Assembly (NCBI GenBank): GCA_934454525.1 | Contig: CAKSFM010000022.1 | Span: 1 to 28,257 of the forward strand | Length of the DNA stretch: 28,257 nt | Origin: an uncultured Clostridia bacterium | GTDB lineage: Bacteria > Bacillota > Clostridia > UMGS1883 | Direction of reading: 5' to 3' | In this document: one piece after another, positions 1-6,811 of the stretch | Layout of the letters: each line of letters begins with the position of its first letter | How positions within the stretch are numbered: the first letter of the stretch is position 1 | Notes under the pieces: model-generated | The model's database searches: none | The model's input: only the letters and a program-made list of their open reading frames with translations | Told to the model about the DNA's origin: nothing | Made by a program: the position numbers and the translations under genes

Positions 1-43
1 AACCTCCAAAATGATATTTTTATTATATATCATCTTGGAGGTT
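1..43. repeat. imperfect inverted repeat (hairpin) at window edge
   Basis: Bases 1-16 pair with 28-43 with a single mismatch (A versus G, which can wobble in one orientation), around an 11-nt A/T loop. It may be the end of a terminator or of a mobile element outside the window. On the plus strand no T-run follows, and on the minus strand the following bases are not in the window, so its role cannot be decided. Confidence 0.6.
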
Positions 44-156
44 TCGTAAAGACTTTACACAAAATTCGGGGTTGACTCGAATAATTCTCGGTTGTGCGGC
101 TCTTTCATACAGACAGCGAAAGGCATATCAAAATGCTCATCGCTATCTTATATTTT

Positions 157-400
157 TTAATAACAACCCGCTCTTGCCGCAAAGCCAAAGCCGCTGTTTG
201 TTGTTATAGTGACATTGTTTCTGACGCTTGAACAATGAATAACAAGAATGTTTCCGTCAGCGTCCACTCCGGCAATGATTCCAATGTGCGATAAAGCACC
301 GTTAAAAGGCTAAATCTCCGGCTTGAGTGTTGCTCCAAGATATTCCGGCTGCACTTTGCGATTTTCCCTTGTGTTCCGTGTCCTCATCTGCAAATTTCAT
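157..400 (-). pseudogene. remnant of an NlpC/P60 (C40) cell-wall peptidase
   Basis: On the minus strand, bases about 400-300 read a short frame ending in AGDLAF, and a second frame continues as FNGALSHIGIIAGVDADGN, then VIHCSS, and stops at 157-159. Together these resemble the second half of NlpC/P60 endopeptidases (GDLxFF, SHxGI, IHxSS), including the two histidine regions. The frames are joined only if a frameshift is assumed at a short T-run. The upstream part with the catalytic cysteine (DCSG-type motif) is not present. The fragment begins 2 nt after the stop of the S-component gene, so it is probably a decayed leftover from a rearrangement. Family assignment is by motif only. Confidence 0.55.
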
Positions 401-402
401 TG

Positions 403-915
403 TTATTTCGTGATTTCCTTATTATATAACTTATGAACACCGCATTTCCAGCACAGCACCATTCCGGCAACTGCACCGACAACTGCCTGTAATATCTGAT
501 AAGGCAATTTCATAACAGCATATTCAGGGGTGCTGTAAATAAATGCTCTGCCGAGCGAATAGCCGACAACCATAATCACTGCCCCGATTGCCACACCGAT
601 TCCCGAAGATAACACAGGGCGCTTTTTTAAAATGTGATGCGAAAATACTGAAATGATAACTGCCTGCAGCCCATGAGTAACCAAAGAAACAAACATCGGC
701 GCCGGGTAAAATAATAAGTCGCCCAAGAAAGCACCGACTCCGCCTACCATAAACGCTGCAAACGGGTCTAATAAAATCGCGGCGGTACAGATAACAACAT
801 CATTGATATAAAGATGCCCGCCCGGAACAGGAATTCCAAATGAGCTCATTGCAACATTAAGCGCCATAAACATGGCGGCAGTGCATAACCATACCGTTGT
901 TTTCTTCTTTTGCAT
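403..915 (-). CDS. ECF transporter S component, possibly vitamin B6-type
   Basis: A 170-residue, very hydrophobic protein with about five or six membrane segments. It resembles substrate-binding S components of energy-coupling factor transporters (ECF_trnsprt family): the N-terminal segment has ALNVAMSSFGIPVPGGHLYI, followed by a DPFAAF, GGVGAFLGD and FYPAPMF stretch. S components capture a vitamin and need a shared EcfA/A'/T module, which is not encoded here. The ATG at 915 was chosen over an upstream in-frame start because GGGGGA lies 6 nt before it and because the upstream start falls in promoter sequence. It is divergent from a MocR-type regulator, which suggests pyridoxal or pyridoxine as substrate. 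That is inference from context; the ligand cannot be read from the sequence. Confidence 0.8.
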   Translation of the reverse strand: MQKKKTTVWLCTAAMFMALNVAMSSFGIPVPGGHLYINDVVICTAAILLDPFAAFMVGGVGAFLGDLLFYPAPMFVSLVTHGLQAVIISVFSHHILKKRPVLSSGIGVAIGAVIMVVGYSLGRAFIYSTPEYAVMKLPYQILQAVVGAVAGMVLCWKCGVHKLYNKEITK

Positions 916-927
916 ATCAATTCCCCC

Positions 928-956
928 TTGACATTTGATTAATAGTATTATACAAT
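928..956 (+). promoter_or_regulatory. sigma-A promoter of the MocR-type regulator
   Basis: TTGACA at 928-933, a 17-nt spacer and TACAAT at 951-956 form a near-consensus housekeeping promoter. It would start transcription near 963, about 45 nt before the chosen ATG. Confidence 0.7.
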
Positions 957-975
957 TGCAGCTGATGATACACAA
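947..975 (-). promoter_or_regulatory. sigma-A promoter of the ECF S component
   Basis: On the minus strand, TTGTGT (975-970), a 17-nt spacer and a perfect TATAAT (952-947) lie about 32 nt before the S-component start. The -10 box overlaps that of the oppositely directed regulator promoter, so both promoters cannot be occupied at once. Two similar direct elements (ATACAAT at 950-956 and ATACACAAT at 968-976) lie across the site and could be operators for the MocR-type protein; this is inference. Confidence 0.6.
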
Positions 976-1006
976 TAGTCAGAATAGGAGAAATAAATAT
1001 AACCAG

Positions 1007-2092
1007 ATGAACTATATAATCAACAAAACCGAGCAGCCGCTTTATTTAAGCATTTATATACATATACGGGATGATATTATTGCAGGCGTATTCCCATACG
1101 GCAGCAAGCTTCCCTCAAAGAGATTGCTTGCCGATGAAATCGGCGTCAGCACAATAACGATAGAACATGCCTATTCCCTTTTATGTGATGAAGGATACGC
1201 AGAAGCGCGCGAACGCAGCGGTTATTTTGTTACATTCAAGCCAATTGATGGATTTGCCTCTGCATACAATCCGCCCGTTCAGCCTGTAAACCACAAAATC
1301 TCCGCATCATCTTATCCTGTTTTTTCAATCTCTGTGCTAAGCAAAACGATGCGTAAGGTTCTGTCTGAATACTATGACGTTATCTTGGATAAATCGCCAA
1401 ACACCGGCTGCCCGGAACTGCGGAATGCAATAAAACAGTATCTTATGCGCAACAGGGCAATGAATATAGATGCCGGACAAATTGTAATCGGCTCGGGGGC
1501 AGAATATTTGTATACGCTGATTGTCGATTTGCTCGGCAAAGATAAGACATTTGCTATTGAAAATCCGTCTTATGAGAAAATCGGGCAAATTTACTCTATG
1601 GCAGGGGTAAAATATGAGTTGCTGCCTTTAGCGAAAGACGGAATCGAAAGTAAGGCTCTTTCCATGTCAAAAGCTGATGTTTTACATACCACACCGTATC
1701 AAAGCTTTCCGAGCGGAGTTACGGCGTCGGCATCCAAGCGGCACGAATATATAAAATGGGCAAAAAACGGAGAACGCATCATTATAGAATCCGATTACGG
1801 CTCTGAATTTTCCGTGTCCTCACAGCCGATGGAAACGCTTTTTAAGCTTTCAGGCAGCGATAACGTGATATATTTAAATACATTTTCAAAAACGATTTCT
1901 TCTTCAATGCGTATTGGGTACATGGTGCTTCCGCATAAACTGACAGATACTTTTCAGAAAAAACTCGGTTTTTATTCCTGCACCGTTCCAACCTTTGAAC
2001 AATACGTATTGGCAGAATTACTGAACAGCGGTGCCTTTGAAAGACACATTAACCGTGTTCGCAGAAACAAAAGAAAGGAATTGCGGAAATAG
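1007..2092 (+). CDS. MocR/PdxR-type GntR regulator, C-terminally truncated
   Basis: The protein is 361 residues long. Residues about 10-75 form a GntR winged helix (LPSKRLLADEIGVSTITIEH, then SGYFV), followed by a class-I aminotransferase-like domain from about 100. The pyridoxal-phosphate lysine is visible as K295 in TFSKTISSSMRIGY. MocR proteins are usually about 450-500 residues; this one stops right after the FERHINRVRR segment, so most of the small C-terminal subdomain is missing. It may be inactive, or a shortened sensor. The ATG at 1007 fits the family N-terminus, although AGGAG (986-990) is 16 nt away, longer than ideal; an in-frame ATG at 965 would lie practically at the transcription start. 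It is divergent from an ECF S component, so vitamin B6 uptake control is plausible (inference). It could be called a pseudogene. Confidence 0.75.
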   Translation: MNYIINKTEQPLYLSIYIHIRDDIIAGVFPYGSKLPSKRLLADEIGVSTITIEHAYSLLCDEGYAEARERSGYFVTFKPIDGFASAYNPPVQPVNHKISASSYPVFSISVLSKTMRKVLSEYYDVILDKSPNTGCPELRNAIKQYLMRNRAMNIDAGQIVIGSGAEYLYTLIVDLLGKDKTFAIENPSYEKIGQIYSMAGVKYELLPLAKDGIESKALSMSKADVLHTTPYQSFPSGVTASASKRHEYIKWAKNGERIIIESDYGSEFSVSSQPMETLFKLSGSDNVIYLNTFSKTISSSMRIGYMVLPHKLTDTFQKKLGFYSCTVPTFEQYVLAELLNSGAFERHINRVRRNKRKELRK

Positions 2093-2120
2093 ATTTATTG
2101 AAATATTTGTGATTATAAAA

Positions 2121-2170
2121 GTCAAGAGGGTTGCGGCAAAATGAAATCATTTTGCCGCAACCCTCTTGAC
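2121..2170. terminator. perfect 24-bp palindrome, likely terminator between convergent genes
   Basis: Bases 2121-2144 are exactly complementary to 2147-2170, with only AA between them. It lies 28 nt after the MocR stop (plus) and 20 nt after the stop of the last gene of the heat-shock operon (minus). In the minus direction it is followed by TTTTATAATC, a modest U-tract, so it probably ends that operon; the plus direction has no clear U-run. A stem this long and perfect is unusual for a simple terminator and may be a remnant of a small repeat element. Confidence 0.65.
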
Positions 2171-2190
2171 TGTCAAATGTCTGTTTAATA

Positions 2191-3864
2191 TTACCGGCAC
2201 ACCGGTCTGATTCTCTTTGCTTCCATATAGAAACGTTTTTCATTTGCTTCGCCCATCGAAAATGTTTTTCTCGGAAGCGCGCCGTCCTTTATAACCGTTT
2301 CGAACAGTGCGTCCTTTTCGGGTTTCGGGAGCAAAAAACCCACTGCGCCCGGTTTCTTCGAAAGTTCGCTTACAACGTTCTCTCCGTGAATATAATCAAC
2401 CTCGCACTTTTCATTATCAAGAAATTTTTGAAGCGTTCCAACGGAAAGCGGAGTTGTTTTATTATTCATGTAATAATCGGTGCGCTTACCGTCAATCACA
2501 ACGGAAACATACTGACCGCCGTTGTTTTCGGTTGTGCAGGCACATTCTTTTACAAACTTCTCCGTAAAATCTTTTTTATCAACATTAAATACAATGCGGT
2601 GAATCGGCTCAAATTCAAGCACCTTGTCATAAATATTTTCAATTTCGACAAGGCAGAATCTTGCCGGATGCGTCAGCCGTTCCTGTTCAGTGAGAGAATC
2701 CTTTATATTATCCCAGCAGGTTTTTGCCGTTGCCAGTGAATGATTTCCGTCACCCACAGCAAAAACAAGTCCGTCCTCCGCAGTCTGCGCGAAAGCGTCA
2801 ACGGCTGCAATCACACTGTCCGCCCTGTTTCCGTCAAGAAGATATCCCGATAAATGCCCCCCGTTTTCCATCAGGTCAAAATCATAGAGCATCTTTCCTT
2901 TTGAAACGCTTGAAAAAATAACATCCTCGGGGTCATCGGCAAGCAGCATAACATGCGGAAGCTCAAGCGGAGCATTTTCACGGATTTTAACGCGCGGAGG
3001 AATTCTGCTCATGACAGTTCCCTCGGTTGCTCTGATTGCGCTTTTTGCACCTTTGCGGAAATCATAACACTCAAGATCCACCGCCCCGACTATTCCGCGG
3101 CGAACTCTTCCGCCGGGAAGCGTTCTTTCAACATAAATAAGGCAATCCTTATACTCATTGAATAATCCCTGTTCCATATATTTATTCATAGCAGAATTTA
3201 TTTTTTTTATTCTTTCCTCTCCCTCACTGAGAAAGGCTTCGGGATAAACAAGATTCAGTGTGCTCGGAGCATCGCCGACAAATTTTTTAACGCGTTCCCA
3301 ATATTCAGGCTGCGATGTATACTGATCGCATGCCACAACGCTCCATTTTTCCGGTTCATTTGTTATAGGAAGCATTATGTCCGCCCTGTTCAAAATACCC
3401 ATTGTCATTCTCTCCTTTATGATTTTTCCGATATGCTCTGCGCATACCGAAACACTGTAATTATCAATGTTAAAGGTTAATGTTTCCGCCAAACTCTCGC
3501 TGCGGTAATTTGTAATTCCGCAGCCCTCGTATTTAACACGGCTCTCAAATTCGGTCCACATGGAAATAAAATCATCGGCTTCGCATAATTTGCAATTCAG
3601 AAACCGTTTTGCTATTTTATCTGCATTTTTAACCGCTCTGCGCTTTTCTGCATCCGCTCCGACAGGCAATGTGCTGACTGCGCAAACCATAAGTCCGTCA
3701 GTATGCGAAAGTGAGAAATATAAATTTTTTTCTTTAACATACGGCTTTTTACCGCTTTCTCTGATTATCTTAAAACTGCCTTTTTTGCCTGTAAAACGAA
3801 CCAGGGCGCTGTTGATAAACGAATCGCTGTCAAATGAACCGAATGAATAATAAAGCGCAATCAT
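2191..3864 (-). CDS. 4'-phosphopantetheinyl transferase / DUF1015 fusion protein
   Basis: One open frame of 557 residues with two parts. Residues 1-150 look like a compact Sfp-type phosphopantetheinyl transferase, which moves phosphopantetheine from CoA to carrier proteins: KKPY at 39-42, FSLSHTDG at 50-57, the metal-binding GADAE (D71, E73), and WTEFESRVKYEG with E107 and K111. Residues 155-557 are a full-length DUF1015 protein (ADIMLP, VVACDQYTSQPEYW, GDAPSTLNL, and VGDGNHSLATAK, which matches the family's DGHH-like motif); its function is unknown. The start codon overlaps the rsmE stop as ATGA, implying translational coupling. A strong internal ribosome binding site precedes M153/M155, so a separate DUF1015 product is likely. 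In many Firmicutes mtaB follows rsmE here instead. Domain calls are by motif. Confidence 0.85.
   Translation of the reverse strand: MIALYYSFGSFDSDSFINSALVRFTGKKGSFKIIRESGKKPYVKEKNLYFSLSHTDGLMVCAVSTLPVGADAEKRRAVKNADKIAKRFLNCKLCEADDFISMWTEFESRVKYEGCGITNYRSESLAETLTFNIDNYSVSVCAEHIGKIIKERMTMGILNRADIMLPITNEPEKWSVVACDQYTSQPEYWERVKKFVGDAPSTLNLVYPEAFLSEGEERIKKINSAMNKYMEQGLFNEYKDCLIYVERTLPGGRVRRGIVGAVDLECYDFRKGAKSAIRATEGTVMSRIPPRVKIRENAPLELPHVMLLADDPEDVIFSSVSKGKMLYDFDLMENGGHLSGYLLDGNRADSVIAAVDAFAQTAEDGLVFAVGDGNHSLATAKTCWDNIKDSLTEQERLTHPARFCLVEIENIYDKVLEFEPIHRIVFNVDKKDFTEKFVKECACTTENNGGQYVSVVIDGKRTDYYMNNKTTPLSVGTLQKFLDNEKCEVDYIHGENVVSELSKKPGAVGFLLPKPEKDALFETVIKDGALPRKTFSMGEANEKRFYMEAKRIRPVCR
3400..3418 (-). 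promoter_or_regulatory. internal ribosome binding site and start codons at the domain junction
   Basis: Inside the fusion gene, minus-strand AAAGGAGA (3418-3411) is followed by ATG at 3408 (3 nt from GGAG) and by a second in-frame ATG at 3402 (9 nt). The second ATG is exactly where free-standing DUF1015 proteins begin (MGILNRADI). This argues for internal initiation, or for an ancestral two-gene arrangement in which the transferase lost its stop codon. Confidence 0.65.
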
Positions 3865-4589
3865 TCCATGTCACCAAGTTCATACAGCGAAACGGCAGCA
3901 ACTGCCAGTCCTGCAGTTTCGGTACGAAGAATCCGTTTGCCGAGTGTGACAGGAATAACGGAATTTTCCGCTGCAAGCCGGATTTCACTTTCATCAAATC
4001 CGCCCTCCGGCCCTATCATAACCGAAAGCGATGTTATGTTTTTACCGCGCAGAACATTTTTCAGCGAATTTTCCGTTTCTTCTTCATAAGGAATAATTGC
4101 AAGCTCGTCTGCTGCCGCAAGGCTGACTGCTTCTTTAAAGCTGACAGGTTCTGATATTTCCGGCACTATTCCGCGCTTGCACTGCTTTGCCGCTTCACGC
4201 GCAATTTTGCGCAGACGGTCAAGCTTGGACGCTTTTTCAAGCTTTGCGACTGTGCGCGCAGTGTTCATTGGAACAATGCGCACCACACCGATTTCGGTTG
4301 CTTTCTGAACAATCAGCTCAAGCTTTGCAGCTTTCGGCGCACCCTGATAAAGCGTTATGCTGAGCTTAGGCTCGCTCGGTGCGCGGTAAACATCCTCAAT
4401 TTCAGCTGTTACGGTATTATCGTCAAACTCACACAGACGGGCATTGTAGAACATACCGCTGCCGTCGCAAAGAACAACACTGTCCCCCGTTTTCATGCGA
4501 AGAACGCGGCTGATATGCCTTGCCTCTTCTCCGTCAATAACTGCCTTTCCGTCCGAAATCTGCGATTTATCTATATAAAAATTCGCCAT
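3861..4589 (-). CDS. rsmE: 16S rRNA (uracil(1498)-N(3))-methyltransferase
   Basis: A 242-residue SPOUT-class methyltransferase that uses SAM to methylate N3 of U1498 in the decoding region of 16S rRNA. Visible features are the N-terminal PUA-like part (EEARHISRVLRMKTGD), QKATEIGV near the middle, and the C-terminal knot motifs IGPEGGFDESE and LGKRILRTETA, which bind SAM. Length is normal for the family. The ATG at 4589 follows AAGGGTG, which lies over the end of prmA; the gap to the prmA stop is 5 nt. Its own stop overlaps the start of the downstream fusion gene by 4 nt (ATGA). This is the canonical Firmicute position after dnaJ and prmA. Confidence 0.95.
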   Translation of the reverse strand: MANFYIDKSQISDGKAVIDGEEARHISRVLRMKTGDSVVLCDGSGMFYNARLCEFDDNTVTAEIEDVYRAPSEPKLSITLYQGAPKAAKLELIVQKATEIGVVRIVPMNTARTVAKLEKASKLDRLRKIAREAAKQCKRGIVPEISEPVSFKEAVSLAAADELAIIPYEEETENSLKNVLRGKNITSLSVMIGPEGGFDESEIRLAAENSVIPVTLGKRILRTETAGLAVAAVSLYELGDME

Positions 4590-4594
4590 TATTT

Positions 4595-5569
4595 TCACCC
4601 TTCGGTCGATATTATGCAATACCAATCGTTTTCATTTTCAATATGTTTAATTCTGAATCCTGCATTTTCTATTGCAGCCTTAACCTCACCGAGCCGCGGT
4701 TCAATTATTCCGCAGGCGATAAACACGCCGTTCTTTTTCATATAACGGCGCACATCCCCGGAAAGCGGAATAATAACATCAGCCACGATATTGGCAACAA
4801 CAATGTCATACGGTCCGCTTTCCTCAGTCTGTTTTTTCAGAGTTTCATCCGTTATAATATTTCCGTCAAGCACGGTATAGACATCGCTTCCGATTGAATT
4901 GAGCGCTGCATTGGAATATGCAATTTTTTTGCAGTTGGGATCAATATCAATTGCCCTGGCATACGATGCGCCCAGCATAAGCGAAATTATCGACAATATT
5001 CCGCTGCCGCAGCCGAGGTCAAGAACCTTATCGCCTTTTTTAACAAGGCGGTCAAGAGCTTCAACGCACAGGCGCGTTGTTTCATGCTGACCGCTGCCGA
5101 AAGTCATCCCCGGATCAATGTTGAAAACAATTTTCCCGTCACCGTCATCAATCGTTTCCCATTCGGGTTTTATAACAAGCCTGTCACCGACATAAATCGG
5201 TTTAAAATACTGCTTCCAGTTATTCTCCCAATCCTCCTCACGCAGCGACTGCATTTCAATTCTGAGTGAACCGAATTTATTTTCTGCGTCAAGTCCTTTC
5301 AATGCCGTGAGTTCATCGCGGACATGCATTAAAAGCCTGTGACCGTGTTCATTGTTGCTCACATAGATTTTAACGCACGTTTCTCCGTTCATTTCCTCGC
5401 GCAGGCGCTCGTCAACATAATCCCAGTATTGTTTGTTGTTTTCAAGAAAGTCCTCAAATTCGTCCTTATCCTTGATTTCAACACCTGTAACACCTATATT
5501 GTACAATCTGCCGCAAATCGGATCAATTCCGGCATTGGTTGTATAAATGCTTACCTCAAGCCACTCCAT
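4595..5569 (-). CDS. prmA: ribosomal protein L11 methyltransferase
   Basis: A 324-residue class-I SAM-dependent methyltransferase that trimethylates ribosomal protein L11. An N-terminal substrate-recognition part (MEWLEVSIYT) is followed by GMTFGSGQHETTRLC and the SAM-binding glycine loop VLDLGCGSGILSI, then NIVADVI, which corresponds to the family's catalytic NPPY-like site region. The start at 5569 is preceded by AAAGGAA at a good distance. It lies 18 nt after dnaJ and 5 nt before rsmE, within the heat-shock transcription unit, as is usual in Firmicutes. Confidence 0.95.
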   Translation of the reverse strand: MEWLEVSIYTTNAGIDPICGRLYNIGVTGVEIKDKDEFEDFLENNKQYWDYVDERLREEMNGETCVKIYVSNNEHGHRLLMHVRDELTALKGLDAENKFGSLRIEMQSLREEDWENNWKQYFKPIYVGDRLVIKPEWETIDDGDGKIVFNIDPGMTFGSGQHETTRLCVEALDRLVKKGDKVLDLGCGSGILSIISLMLGASYARAIDIDPNCKKIAYSNAALNSIGSDVYTVLDGNIITDETLKKQTEESGPYDIVVANIVADVIIPLSGDVRRYMKKNGVFIACGIIEPRLGEVKAAIENAGFRIKHIENENDWYCIISTEG

Positions 5570-5587
5570 TTGTTTATTCCTTTCGGT

Positions 5588-6739
5588 TTATTTGAAATAG
5601 TCCTTTATTTTATCCGTAAACTTTTTTCGCTGATTATAGTTTTTCTCATTGCTTTCCTTTGCAAATTCCTGAAGAATGTCACGCTGGCGCTGAGTAAGAT
5701 TTTTCGGAATTTCAACCACAACGCGCACATACTGATCTCCGCGCGCACCTCCGCGGATGCTCGGAATACCTTTTCCTTTCAGTCGGAACTTTGTACCATG
5801 CTGCGTACCCTCCGGGAAGCGCTGCGTGACCTTGCCGTCAATCGTCGGGATTTCAATTTCGCAGCCGAGCGCTGCCTGAACAAACGTAATCGGAACATCA
5901 ACATAGACATTGTTCCCCTCACGCGTGAACACATTGTTTTTCTTTATATAAACCGTTATCAGCAAATCTCCGGACGGACCGCCTTTCTGACCTGCTTCTC
6001 CCTGACCGCGGACCGATACTGTCTGACCGTGGTCAATGCCTGCCGGTATGTTTACATCGATTTTATGCGTTTTTCTGATTCGTCCGCTGCCGCCGCAATC
6101 CGGACACGGGTCGCTGATTGTTGTTCCCCGTCCGCCGCAGGCGTTACATGTGCTTGTTGACGCGAACTGACCGAACGGCGTGTTCTGCACGGTACGCATC
6201 TGCCCTGTGCCGCCGCACTTGGAGCACTTAACGGGGCTTGTTCCGGGCTTTGCGCCGCTGCCGTTACATTTCGGGCAGTTTTCCATGCGCGTTACCGTTA
6301 TTGTCTTTTTGCATCCGAAAGCTGCTTCTTCGAATGTAAGCTCTATCGCCTGCTGTATGTCACGGCCGCGAACCGGCCCGTTTCTTCTGCGCGAACTTCC
6401 GCCGAAGCCGCTGCCGCCGAAAAAGCTGCCGAAAATATCTCCCAAATCATCCATACCGAAGCCGCCGAAACCGCCGGAATATGAACCGCCGCCGCCAAAG
6501 CCTGCATTCGGATCAACACCGGCATGACCGAACTGGTCATAACGGCTTCTTTTTTCGGAATTGCTTAAAACATCATAGGCTTCCGCTGCTTCTTTAAATT
6601 TTTCCGCTGCTTCGGGATTGTCCTTATTCAAATCGGGGTGATATTTTTTTGCAAGCTTTCTGTATGCTTTTTTTATCTCATCGTCCGTGGCGCTTTTGCT
6701 CACGCCGAGGACTTCATAATAATCTCTTTTTTCTGCCAT
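5588..6739 (-). CDS. dnaJ: chaperone protein DnaJ
   Basis: A 383-residue type-I Hsp40 co-chaperone that delivers unfolded proteins to DnaK and stimulates its ATPase. The J domain occupies residues 1-70 with HPD at 34-36. A Gly/Phe-rich linker follows, then four CxxCxGxG zinc motifs (CPKCNGSG, CSKCGGTG, CNACGGRG, CPDCGGSG) and the C-terminal substrate-binding domains (FPEGTQHGTKFRLKGKGIP). The ATG at 6739 was chosen over one 15 nt upstream because it starts at MAEKRDYYEVLG, the family consensus, and GAGGTG precedes it. It is cotranscribed with dnaK, from which it is separated by 72 nt containing a hairpin. Confidence 0.97.
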   Translation of the reverse strand: MAEKRDYYEVLGVSKSATDDEIKKAYRKLAKKYHPDLNKDNPEAAEKFKEAAEAYDVLSNSEKRSRYDQFGHAGVDPNAGFGGGGSYSGGFGGFGMDDLGDIFGSFFGGSGFGGSSRRRNGPVRGRDIQQAIELTFEEAAFGCKKTITVTRMENCPKCNGSGAKPGTSPVKCSKCGGTGQMRTVQNTPFGQFASTSTCNACGGRGTTISDPCPDCGGSGRIRKTHKIDVNIPAGIDHGQTVSVRGQGEAGQKGGPSGDLLITVYIKKNNVFTREGNNVYVDVPITFVQAALGCEIEIPTIDGKVTQRFPEGTQHGTKFRLKGKGIPSIRGGARGDQYVRVVVEIPKNLTQRQRDILQEFAKESNEKNYNQRKKFTDKIKDYFK

Positions 6740-6765
6740 ATACGCACACCTCAATTAAACGCAGT

Positions 6766-6798
6766 CAAAGGGGTTGCCGATAATAAAGCAGCCCCTTG
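6766..6798 (-). other. hairpin in the dnaK-dnaJ spacer
   Basis: On the minus strand CAAGGGGCTGC and GCAACCCCTTTG can pair around a 10-nt loop, with one mismatch and one bulge. No T-run follows, so it is probably a processing or partial-attenuation structure that sets dnaJ level relative to dnaK, rather than a full terminator. This role is inference. Confidence 0.45.
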
Positions 6799-6811
6799 AG
6801 TGCCCGTTTGA

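Noticed and set aside
1..43. End of an insertion sequence
   Set aside because: An inverted repeat alone, without transposase or target duplication in view, does not support an element.
6343..6540. 65-codon minus-strand frame within dnaJ
   Set aside because: It is an alternative reading of the Gly/Phe-rich region of dnaJ, low in complexity and without a ribosome binding site.
6766..6798. Terminator between dnaK and dnaJ
   Set aside because: There is no T-run after the stem, and dnaJ has no promoter of its own in view, so full termination is unlikely.
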